Shown here in pieces: positions 9,001 through 16,476 of a DNA stretch of 64,000 nt (positions are counted from its first letter, which is position 1; the number at the start of each line of letters is the position of its first letter). The position numbers were made by a program, and so were the translations under genes. The stretch is from the NCBI RefSeq assembly GCF_937873925.1, contig NZ_CALNAT010000227.1, positions 1 to 64,000 of the forward strand, written 5' to 3'. This DNA is from an uncultured Proteiniphilum sp. Lineage in GTDB: Bacteria; Bacteroidota; Bacteroidia; Bacteroidales; Dysgonomonadaceae. The notes beneath the pieces were generated by a model, which searched no databases, was not told the DNA's origin, and saw only the letters and a program-made list of their open reading frames with translations.

Positions 9001-10229
9001 TCGACAAACTGGACAAGATACTTTATAATCTGATCTCAAACGCCGCCAAATACGTATCAAAAGGAGGCTCCATACAGGTAACGCTGTCGCACCGGGATGA
9101 AGAAAAAGATCATATCCGGATATCGGTAGAAGATAATGGTGCGGGAATTTCAAAGGATGATCAGCAAACACTGTTCAAACGATTCTATGAAGGAGATTAC
9201 CGAAGGCATAACACCACAGGTACCGGTATCGGATTGTCGCTGGTAAAAGACCTTGTCAATCTGTATCACGGAACAGTACAGGTAGAAAGCGAGATTGACA
9301 AAGGAAGTAAATTCACGGTCATCCTTCCCATTGATGCATCCTGTTTCGAAGATTCCGAGATCGATACGGATAAATTTGACTATATCCAAGATACCACACC
9401 CATGGAAGTCAACCCGGTGACAGAGGAGAAAGAGCGTACGACTAAAAAACAAGAAACATCATCCGTGTTGGTAGTAGAAGACAATGAAGAGATATTACAA
9501 CTTGTTCACAGGTTGTTAAACAGGGATTACCATGTATTTACCGCTACCAACGGAAAAGAGGCCATGTTGATTCTCGGGCATAAAAAAATAGACATTATTG
9601 TTTCGGATATCATGATGCCTGAGATGGATGGTGTGGAACTTTGCAAATTACTGAAAAGCGATATAGAATACAGCCATATCCCCATTATATTACTGACGGC
9701 CAAAACCGACGAGAAAGACCGTGCCGATGCCTATGAGTCGGGTGCCGATGCATTTATCAGTAAGCCTTTTAACCTGAACGTCCTGCATGCACGTATTAAA
9801 AATTTATTAAAAAGCCGGGAACGCATGGCCCGGGATTTCAAAAACCAATTGGTATTCGAGTTGAAAGACCTGGAATTTACTAATCTCGACGAAGAATTCT
9901 TAAGAAAAGCGATCGATTGCGTGAACCGCCACCTGGATCATTCCGATTTTGACCAGCAGCAGTTCTCAGAAGAGATGAACGTAAGTAAGTCCACGCTGTA
10001 CAATAAGCTGAAAACCCTTACAGGATTGAATACTTCGGCATTTATCACAAATATCAGGCTGAAAGCGGCCTGCCGGATCATGGATCAAAACCGGAATATC
10101 CGAATATCGGACCTGGCTTATGCCGTCGGCTTCAACGATCCTAAATATTTCAGTTCCTGCTTCAAAAAAGAATTCAATATGCGCCCGAGTGAATACATCG
10201 ACCGGTTTACGGGTACGATGGAAGAATAA
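6087..10229 (+). CDS. Hybrid two-component system (HTCS) sensor/regulator
   Basis: This 1380-residue one-protein signalling system spans the inner membrane. After an N-terminal signal/anchor, residues about 45-690 contain many two-component-regulator propeller repeats (for example NLWIGTYNGIDRFD, EIWVGTWNNGLYRY), forming the periplasmic sugar sensor. A Y_Y_Y domain follows (about 720-805), then a membrane helix (about 808-835). The cytoplasmic part has HisKA with His871 in NITHEFLTPL, HATPase (NLISNAAKY; GTGIGLSL), a receiver with Asp1174 in SDIMMPEMDG, and a C-terminal AraC helix-turn-helix (about 1270-1375). The architecture is complete. In Bacteroides, HTCS proteins bind oligosaccharides from their cognate locus. 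Divergence from the galactanase/arabinofuranosidase operon suggests an arabinogalactan fragment as signal, which is inferred from position. Confidence 0.95.
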   Translation: MKKLSGILSIRLTLPFYTVFTLLFGCMDFLYPQQNRGEPDFKILSTTDGFPTNEIQEVYQDREGFIWFATRNGLCKYDGYQITVYNSNQPKPHVLTSNNIFCLADDQNGNLWIGTYNGIDRFDKLSGKFEPIEIQNTTNKVVSCILVTKNNEIWIGMDDGLFRYDPRENTFTHHSLQKIGDIAVTASVKSIIEDTYGEIWVGTWNNGLYRYSPSKNIFHTYPKLNSRNSAHVIYEDSKKNIWVGTWGEGLHFLEYPRDMENFRWKTYRHNANDPASLSDNIIYDICEDINTNSLWVGTRSGLSILGYDTPSGFINRRATHKTNELPTNEINSIIRDNKDNIWIGTIGGGVLFTNTKESKFDFISVDISGIPTGAIRSVFLDNDDNMWLGIGTYGVVRYDKKSEKVIPQHALPEFNGAGQISMYDIKQRNTGEILLGTYGEGLWVYEKGKPIRMYTEANSGFISDNRIRSIHVDRQQNCWLGTQYGLGVWLSDDTGFILDNILVDDRQLVPSSMIDITEDVAGRIWIATIDNGVLSVEGDPRHRDGLTFRNYTEKNGKISAHTINVLHYDTSGRLWAGAENGRLYLYDNESDSFIDKSPQFSILGTLISSIEEDRQGNLWIGTNNGLIRLTFNETAKLTGYRVFTMADGLGDNFFIPKSSYKAQGELFFGGYKGLVRFNPDNINVDIYPTPFYITDIRILNTSFYKLDEQITNKISAKVPPFSDRITIPHKYNNFSIHFANLNYKNPELNRYAYKLTGFDQDWTYTDSKQNVAYYNNLSPGQYVFQLRATTQNGVWNDKIKEIQINVLPPFWLTWWAFIIYFCILALIGYAIYRNILNRIHLRNQLKYKEIEREKAEELNHAKLQFFTNITHEFLTPLTIISATVDELQQTSPRNDDLYATMGRNIVRLTRLLQQILEFRKAEAGNLKLRVSYGNISEFVKNSTDSFYPLIRKKKLHFSYVSDPENIQGLFDIDKLDKILYNLISNAAKYVSKGGSIQVTLSHRDEEKDHIRISVEDNGAGISKDDQQTLFKRFYEGDYRRHNTTGTGIGLSLVKDLVNLYHGTVQVESEIDKGSKFTVILPIDASCFEDSEIDTDKFDYIQDTTPMEVNPVTEEKERTTKKQETSSVLVVEDNEEILQLVHRLLNRDYHVFTATNGKEAMLILGHKKIDIIVSDIMMPEMDGVELCKLLKSDIEYSHIPIILLTAKTDEKDRADAYESGADAFISKPFNLNVLHARIKNLLKSRERMARDFKNQLVFELKDLEFTNLDEEFLRKAIDCVNRHLDHSDFDQQQFSEEMNVSKSTLYNKLKTLTGLNTSAFITNIRLKAACRIMDQNRNIRISDLAYAVGFNDPKYFSSCFKKEFNMRPSEYIDRFTGTMEE

Positions 10230-10306
10230 TATCCATAGGGTACACCATAGCAGCATGCACCGCCATTATTGCACGGGCATACCGGTCCTGCCTTCCGTTC
10301 TCTTAC

Positions 10307-11758
10307 TCATCGTATAATTGTGTTCAACAGATTTTTCAACTCCTCTACCTTTTGAGGGTACTTATCATACAAATTATTTTTCTCTTCAGGGTCTGTTTCC
10401 ATATCGTAGAGTTGCACAGGAGGTAGAGTTCCGTTCTCTGCTGCTGACCATCCCCCACTCCCACCGCAATCAATCAATTTCCAACGCCCTTGCCTGATAG
10501 CAAAATACCCATCTCCGGAATGGTGGATTACCTCGCTCCGGGCCGTCTTGCTGCTTCCGTTCAGGACTTGCAGGAAACTTTCGCTGTCTTCGGCTGCACC
10601 CGGGGGAACAGTCGTGCCGGTCATTTCGGCAAAAGTTGCCAACATATCTGTCAGGCAAACCAATGCGTCTGAAGAAGTGCCGGATTTGACCATTCCGGGG
10701 TACTGAATAATTAACGGTACATGATGACCGCCATCCCATGCATCGGATTTCCTCCCGCGCCAGATATAATTAGCACGATGCGGATAAGTTGCTTTGTCTG
10801 TAGCATTCCAGTCGGCACCATTATCGCTGGTAAACACAATAAGTGTTTTTTCCTTTATTCCCAAGCTATCGATCAGAGATGCCACCTGTCCGACCACATC
10901 ATCCACATGCACTACAAAATCACCGTAATCTCCGGCACTTGACACTCCTTTGAACCGGTTGGCGGGTAACCAAGGGGTATGTGGGGCGGTAAGAGGCATA
11001 TATAGAAAAAAGGGTTGACTACCGGATGCCCGTTCTCTGATATATTGTTTTGCTTTTTCAGTAAAATGATCAAGGGTCTTATCAATGGAAAAACTTTTCG
11101 AGGCTTTTCCTCCGCGCCAAAAATGTCCGCGGGGCGAGTCTGCGCCTTCTATAACCGTCATTATGGTATCGACTACATTACGATCCTCGATATATACATA
11201 AGGTATCATATCCAAGGATGCAGGAAGAATGTAACTTTTATCAAAACCTGCATCATTCGGCGTATAAGTCAGTGGTTTGCCGAATGCCGTATTATTTTCG
11301 TTTGCTGCTGCACCGTTGGTCGTTTGCCAACCCAATCCCAAATGCCATTTACCGGCGATTGCGGTATGATATCCACGTGTTTTTAACAGGGAGGCGATAG
11401 TAGGTCTTTCTTTTTCAATGAGGGGACGACTGAATCCCCCCAAAACCCCACTCTTCAGACTACTGCGGAAACAATAGCGTCCGGTAAGGAGTCCGTAACG
11501 GGTGGGTGTACTCAGGGCGGAACCGGAATGGGCTTCTGTAAAACTTATTCCTTCAGCACATAGTTTGTCAAGATGGGGCGTCGGTATAGCCGAACCGGAA
11601 TTGAACCTGCGGATGTCACCATACCCCATATCATCTGCCAAAATAAATATGATGTTTGGCTGATCCGTGTTTAACGGCGGTTTTATCGGATTTTCTTCCG
11701 ACGGCTGTGCCGAACAGGAGGGAGTCAGCATCAGGGTTGCACCGAATATCCATTTCAT
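10307..11758 (-). CDS. Ser-type sulfatase, predicted lipoprotein
   Basis: This is a family S1 (alkaline-phosphatase fold) sulfatase. The metal-binding start ILADDMGYGDI is followed by the active-site signature S-T-P-T-R in SGSALSTPTRYGLLTG, where the serine (residue 97 counted from an upstream ATG at 11800) would be converted to formylglycine by an anaerobic maturase not present in this window. IAGKWHLGLGW, LTAPHTPW and TSDNGADW supply further conserved metal and sulfate ligands. I prefer the ATG at 11758 because it puts a lipobox (LMLTPSC) in a short signal peptide; the ATG at 11800 is also open. It is the last gene of the GH76 SusCD operon, so a sulfated mannan-like substrate is plausible. 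Sulfatase subfamily cannot be assigned by eye. Confidence 0.88.
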   Translation of the reverse strand: MKWIFGATLMLTPSCSAQPSEENPIKPPLNTDQPNIIFILADDMGYGDIRRFNSGSAIPTPHLDKLCAEGISFTEAHSGSALSTPTRYGLLTGRYCFRSSLKSGVLGGFSRPLIEKERPTIASLLKTRGYHTAIAGKWHLGLGWQTTNGAAANENNTAFGKPLTYTPNDAGFDKSYILPASLDMIPYVYIEDRNVVDTIMTVIEGADSPRGHFWRGGKASKSFSIDKTLDHFTEKAKQYIRERASGSQPFFLYMPLTAPHTPWLPANRFKGVSSAGDYGDFVVHVDDVVGQVASLIDSLGIKEKTLIVFTSDNGADWNATDKATYPHRANYIWRGRKSDAWDGGHHVPLIIQYPGMVKSGTSSDALVCLTDMLATFAEMTGTTVPPGAAEDSESFLQVLNGSSKTARSEVIHHSGDGYFAIRQGRWKLIDCGGSGGWSAAENGTLPPVQLYDMETDPEEKNNLYDKYPQKVEELKNLLNTIIR

Positions 11759-11818
11759 TTGCCGTATGTCGGGAATTCTTAAATTAAAATACTCTTTCAT
11801 AAATAAATTTCTATTGGA

Positions 11819-12952
11819 TTATAAAAGTTTCTGGTTAGCTAACAGTGCGGCAGCTTCCATAAGCATACAGGCGCTTACGGTTGCTTTTAATGTAGTTTTC
11901 ATATCCGGTTTTATCGTCCAGTCAGGTCCGAACAATACCGGATTTTTATGAACACCTTTTGTCCACAATGTTTCCGTATTATGTTTCAAAAATTGCAGGT
12001 AACGCTTTTTAGTAACGCCGTCTATATCCTGTCGAATCAATTCCGTAAAATAACGGATAAAAATTCCTTTAAACAAATGCGCATCATTGTCAACGGAACT
12101 ATCAGCCGCCCCTTCGAGCTTCAGTATCGAATTAGTAACCAGGGAGCCGGTTGTATAATTTGCCGTCAACACTGCATCATCGAGATAGCTTTTATTGCCC
12201 AAAATCTTATACAACTCCACTGCCGACCCGATAAATGTTCCCTGGTTGTAGGTGAATTTCCAATTGGTGAGGGTGTTATCTCTTCCATCGATATGGTCCA
12301 GTACTGCACCGTCGCTTTGCAGCAACGTTGCTTTTTCCCAATTATAAATTTTTAATGCCCATTCTTTGTAGTTCTCGTCACCTGTATCCTGGTAAAGACG
12401 GGCGGCAAGAATACAGGCAGGGCCATTGGAACAGGCATTCTTTTTCCACAGCTCCGTTGTTCTCCACGCTATCCCGCCACTGGCATATTCTGCGTTCCAG
12501 CCGTCCTTAATGTAATTCCATAGTTCGATAGTGGCATCTTTATATTTCGCTTCTCCAGTGGCTTTATACATACGGAACAAGGCCAGGGCTATCCATTCCA
12601 TATCATCGAAGAAATTATTTTTCCATTTGTTCCCGTTACCTTTCCGTACGCCATTAAACCATTTATCGAGATACGATTTATAATAGCTGTCTTTGGTACG
12701 TAAGTATGCATCGGTCACCACGTCGATGGCATGAGCCTGAGGCCAGTATTGAAAACCCAATCCGCCATAATTGTTTTCTACAAAATATTGTTGCGATTCA
12801 TTCCAGAAAGCGCTGATAAGAGCTTTACTGCTGCTGTCGGCAGCAGCAGTAAAGTCTATAGAATCAGTGACGGGCTTATATTCAGGCTTTCCGTCATCAT
12901 TACAGGCACTTAACAAGATAGCCCAACATGCAATAAAAAATAACTTTTTCAT
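11819..12952 (-). CDS. GH76 alpha-1,6-mannanase, lipoprotein
   Basis: This 377-residue family GH76 endo-alpha-1,6-mannanase cleaves the backbone of alpha-mannan such as that of yeast. The lipobox is LLSAC with Cys17, so surface or periplasmic lipoprotein. A Ser/Ala-rich linker is followed by an (alpha/alpha)6 barrel with the adjacent catalytic aspartates Asp116-Asp117 in NNFFDDMEW; IAWRTTELWKKNACSN, YNQGTFIGSAVELY and a late FKGIFIRY are typical of the family. The start is 1 bp after the SusE-like gene's stop, consistent with tight translational coupling. The linker codons contain a perfect 14-bp hairpin (see the feature at 12823). Confidence 0.9.
   Translation of the reverse strand: MKKLFFIACWAILLSACNDDGKPEYKPVTDSIDFTAAADSSSKALISAFWNESQQYFVENNYGGLGFQYWPQAHAIDVVTDAYLRTKDSYYKSYLDKWFNGVRKGNGNKWKNNFFDDMEWIALALFRMYKATGEAKYKDATIELWNYIKDGWNAEYASGGIAWRTTELWKKNACSNGPACILAARLYQDTGDENYKEWALKIYNWEKATLLQSDGAVLDHIDGRDNTLTNWKFTYNQGTFIGSAVELYKILGNKSYLDDAVLTANYTTGSLVTNSILKLEGAADSSVDNDAHLFKGIFIRYFTELIRQDIDGVTKKRYLQFLKHNTETLWTKGVHKNPVLFGPDWTIKPDMKTTLKATVSACMLMEAAALLANQKLL
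12823..12854 (-). repeat. Perfect 14-bp hairpin inside GH76 coding sequence
   Basis: Arms 12823-12836 and 12841-12854 are exactly complementary around a 4-nt loop. In the mRNA this is a very stable stem-loop about 100 nt after the start codon, encoding the TAAADSSSK linker between lipobox and catalytic domain. Complementary codons (GCA/TGC-type for Ala and Ser) make it possible in a low-complexity linker. Confidence 0.85.
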
Positions 12953-12953
12953 T

Positions 12954-14834
12954 TTATTTTTCCTTTAGCACATGAGAATAAATATTGTCGGCTTGTAGAA
13001 TAAGTGATATATCGTAGATAAATCCCAGCCATGAAACAGAGTTATTTTGGCTCCGTTTCCATTTGGGATTAAACGCTCTCTGACTTTCAGGAAATAGAGC
13101 AGCTATCTCTGTTGCAGTATATTCTTTCGTGTTGAAATAGGCAGGATCACCTGTGGGAGCATTGTCTTCGGTAGGACTAAGAGGTCCCCATACGGTCTCT
13201 GTACCGTCACCATACTCCATAATGAGCCTGTATCGTGGATTTTTGTTGTCGCTACTACCAAAATCTGCCTCTGCCATCGTATGATTGTTTAAAGCCCATA
13301 CGCCCCGGGCGGTATATGGCAGTTCGAGTGTTTTACTCTGTGAATTGCAGTGATACCATTTCACAGCATTAATTTTTGAGTAAACAGCCGTTTCATCATT
13401 GAAATTCAGTACAATTTTATAGATAGCTGTTTCGTTCACGGTGGAAGTACCATTCTCTTTTAGTGTTCCGGCTTCGGTTGAAAATTGTTTTGGTATTCCG
13501 GTGGTAGTATCCACAAAATAATAACTTTTTCCGGCAGTCAATCTGGTAAATATTTCAAATTTTTCTCCTTCGAGAGCGGTCATTTTGATGGCTTGGGACA
13601 ATGTACTACCCCCTTCCGACCCTTCGCCTGTTATATATAGGTTGTTAGGAACAACAATGGGTTCCTCTGGAGACTCTTCATCCGGTGTTGTTTCCGTCAA
13701 TGTGTGTGTATAAGGGTTTTCAGCCTGTAATACCAGTGACATGTTGTAAGTATAGCCAATCCATGATGTGCCGGAAGGTTGGATTCTTTTCCATTTGGGG
13801 TTAAACTGGGTTATACCGTCAGCTGCTGTATATTCTTTTGTATAGAAATAAGCGGGAGCAGCACTGGGGAACCCATCTTCGTTGAAATTGGTGGGTCCCC
13901 ATACAGACTCCGTACCATTTTCGTATTCCATCACAAATCTGTAGCGGGGATTGGTTTGCTCACTACCGAAATCTTCCGTAGTCATTGTATGTTTATTCAG
14001 AGCCCACACTCCGAGAGCGATATAAGGCAGTTCAAGGTTTTTGACAGCCGAATTACAATGATACCATTTCACAGCGTTAATTTTAGAGTAAACTGCCATA
14101 CCGGAATTAAAATCTACCATAATTTTATAAACTCCGGTTTGATCTATTGTACTGGTCCCATTTTCTTTCAAGAGTTCACCTTCTGTGTAATATTGTTTTG
14201 CCGTGCCGGTAACAGCATCGGTAAAGGAGTAACTCTGACCGGCAGTTAATTTGATAAATGACTCAAATTCACCTTCTTCTGTCATTTTCATTTTGACAGC
14301 TTTCGACAAGTCACTACCTCCTTCGGAACCCTCTCCTGTTATATAAAGTGTAGCCGGAATATCGACAAACCCTGCGAGGCGGGTAACTTCCATCGTGCGG
14401 GATTCTGCGGCTATCTTACCATTCACGCCTTTGGAAGACACTACCGTCCAGATAAATTGTCCGGTCGCTGATGCTTCAATACCTGCCAATGCGGCGACTT
14501 TATTCAGTTGTTTATGGGTAACGCTTGCATAGGGGCGTAAGCCTTTATTTTCGGATGGCAGTCTGTATATAGGGTTTGAAAAATCACCGCCTTCGCGGTC
14601 AAAGACGATTTCATACATCACGAGCTCACCGTCTTCTGCTGTAGCCGCTTCCCATTCAAAATATACAGTGGCAGAAGAGGAACTTTGCAAGGGTACAAAA
14701 AGTTTGTCATAGGGGTCGATCAGCTGGTTTACAGCTGTAACATTGAGGTTTAATTCCTTGTTATCGAGACAGCTTGAAAGCATTAACGAGATAAGAAAGG
14801 ATACCAACAGTGATATTTTAGTAATTGTTTTCAT
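12954..14834 (-). CDS. SusE-like outer-membrane glycan-binding lipoprotein with duplicated domain
   Basis: This 626-residue lipoprotein has lipobox LMLSSC. The N-terminal part (about 30-155) resembles the SusE domain (LFVPLQSSSSATVYFEWEAA). Two tandem copies of a domain of roughly 225 residues follow, starting near 163 and 397 with LYITGEGSEGGS, each containing AVYSKINAVKWYHCNS, a RY(R) strand and WGP, and ending in a W-rich motif. The second copy is recognisably similar at DNA level. The position after SusCD and before a GH76 fits a surface glycan-binding protein with repeated binding modules, presumably for alpha-mannan. No catalytic residues are expected. Ligand assignment is from context only. 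Confidence 0.8.
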   Translation of the reverse strand: MKTITKISLLVSFLISLMLSSCLDNKELNLNVTAVNQLIDPYDKLFVPLQSSSSATVYFEWEAATAEDGELVMYEIVFDREGGDFSNPIYRLPSENKGLRPYASVTHKQLNKVAALAGIEASATGQFIWTVVSSKGVNGKIAAESRTMEVTRLAGFVDIPATLYITGEGSEGGSDLSKAVKMKMTEEGEFESFIKLTAGQSYSFTDAVTGTAKQYYTEGELLKENGTSTIDQTGVYKIMVDFNSGMAVYSKINAVKWYHCNSAVKNLELPYIALGVWALNKHTMTTEDFGSEQTNPRYRFVMEYENGTESVWGPTNFNEDGFPSAAPAYFYTKEYTAADGITQFNPKWKRIQPSGTSWIGYTYNMSLVLQAENPYTHTLTETTPDEESPEEPIVVPNNLYITGEGSEGGSTLSQAIKMTALEGEKFEIFTRLTAGKSYYFVDTTTGIPKQFSTEAGTLKENGTSTVNETAIYKIVLNFNDETAVYSKINAVKWYHCNSQSKTLELPYTARGVWALNNHTMAEADFGSSDNKNPRYRLIMEYGDGTETVWGPLSPTEDNAPTGDPAYFNTKEYTATEIAALFPESQRAFNPKWKRSQNNSVSWLGFIYDISLILQADNIYSHVLKEK

Positions 14835-14845
14835 GCTTTTTAACC

Positions 14846-16465
14846 TTAATAATTGGGGTTCTGTCCTAAATTGGGATTAATATCTTTTTCACTTTGCGGA
14901 ACAGGCCAGAGGTAGTCACGTTCAGGATTAAACGTCCGCTGATCCAACACAATGTATTCCGTATTGTTATTTTCAAACATAGCACCGTGTGGCCGTTGGT
15001 TAAGGACAACTTCTGCGGTCCGCCAGCGACGTATATCAAAAATGCGTAATCCTTCCAATGCCAATTCACTACGGCGTTCACGACGGATAATCAATTGCCT
15101 GTCAGCAGGTGTCCAGGCGCTGTTAAAATCTAATGCAGCAGGATCTGTAAATCCGGCACGCTGACGGAGTGCTTGAATGGTTACACCCCACACGTTTTCC
15201 GTTAGTTGACCTAGTTCATTTTTGGCTTCAGCATACATAAGCAGAACATCGGCATAGCGTATCATCATCAGGTTCATTCCGGAGTTAATTCCGTTGATGG
15301 CTGTCCGATCGTAATATTTGCGCATATAATAACCGGTAGGAGATGTTGTTTCATCGTTGGATACATATATATCAAGCCTTCCCGTAGGATCAGTTGTCGA
15401 TCCGGGTTTGGTATAGATAGTCCGGCTATTTCCATCGGGTAATGTCCATGTCGAAAGGTGGCGGACAATAGTCATGTCCATTCGCGGATCACGATTGATA
15501 TAAGGGTTATTTTCATTATACCCCGAACCACTTTCCTTAATTCCTTTTCCATTCTGCATAATATAGTCGTCTATTAATTCCTGTGTCGGGGCCATTTTAC
15601 TGACACGTCCCCCCAGTGACGATTTAGGCATGAAATCCTGATAATCTGCCCATGTTCTGAGTGATGGAACATATTCTATATTTAGTATCATCTCTTTGCT
15701 GTACTCTCCCTCAACCGTAAAAAGTTTGGCATAATTGTCATACAAACCGTATTCCCCGTAAGTTGTATTACCCATCAACCGTTCGCAAGTGGTTACTGTA
15801 TTTTGCCAGTCGTTTTCAAACAGATAAACGCGCGCTTTCAACGCAATGGCAGCTCCGGCGGTTATACGTCCCCTATCAGCTTCTGTGTATTGTTTATTGG
15901 TGGGAAGGATACCTGCAATTTCTTCTAATTCATCACATATAAACCGAATAGCGTCTGCATGGGGAGTGCGTTCAATGGTTTTCGACTCGGAGAGGGTTAT
16001 GTCTTTTGTGAAAAGCGGTATATCTCCATACCATGTAGTCAGGCGAAAAAATAGCAATGCACGGATAAAACGGGCTTCCGCTTTTGCCCTGTTCTTCAGA
16101 TTTTCATCCATATCCGGAACGCGATCTACATTCTCGAGAAAAGTATGACAGGTTTTAATTCCTGCATAGCATCTGCTCCATTCGTCTTTAAATCGTGCGT
16201 TGGAAGCGTCTGCCTGGCCCGATGAGATTATTTTTTCGTCATGAATACGCCTTTGGTACATGTTGTCGGACAAAGCTTCCGTACGGAAGAAAAAGTCAGC
16301 GTTATACATTTGGTTATAGGCCATATTTAGCACCGACATAGCCTTGTTTGTTGAAGTCCAGTAATTTTCATCTGTGAACTTATTGGTAGGTACCTGCTCT
16401 AAATCATTACAGGCTGCCAATGAGAACAGGAATAATAAACTATATATAATTAAATTTCTTTTCAT
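14846..16465 (-). CDS. SusD/RagB family glycan-binding lipoprotein
   Basis: This SusD-like outer-membrane lipoprotein closes the SusC transporter as a lid. The start at 16465 gives a proper signal peptide with lipobox LFSLAAC; a longer frame to 16501 would overlap the SusC stop. TPR-type helices and family landmarks are visible: NYWTSTNKAMSVLNMAYNQM, EARFIRALLFFRLTTWYGDIP, ADVLLMYAEAKNELG, RRERRSELALEGLRIFDIRRW and the C-terminal YLWPVPQSEKDINPNLGQNP. It begins 11 bp after susC and is followed by the SusE-like gene, as in canonical Sus operons. Confidence 0.95.
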   Translation of the reverse strand: MKRNLIIYSLLFLFSLAACNDLEQVPTNKFTDENYWTSTNKAMSVLNMAYNQMYNADFFFRTEALSDNMYQRRIHDEKIISSGQADASNARFKDEWSRCYAGIKTCHTFLENVDRVPDMDENLKNRAKAEARFIRALLFFRLTTWYGDIPLFTKDITLSESKTIERTPHADAIRFICDELEEIAGILPTNKQYTEADRGRITAGAAIALKARVYLFENDWQNTVTTCERLMGNTTYGEYGLYDNYAKLFTVEGEYSKEMILNIEYVPSLRTWADYQDFMPKSSLGGRVSKMAPTQELIDDYIMQNGKGIKESGSGYNENNPYINRDPRMDMTIVRHLSTWTLPDGNSRTIYTKPGSTTDPTGRLDIYVSNDETTSPTGYYMRKYYDRTAINGINSGMNLMMIRYADVLLMYAEAKNELGQLTENVWGVTIQALRQRAGFTDPAALDFNSAWTPADRQLIIRRERRSELALEGLRIFDIRRWRTAEVVLNQRPHGAMFENNNTEYIVLDQRTFNPERDYLWPVPQSEKDINPNLGQNPNY

Positions 16466-16476
16466 AGGAGTATGTA

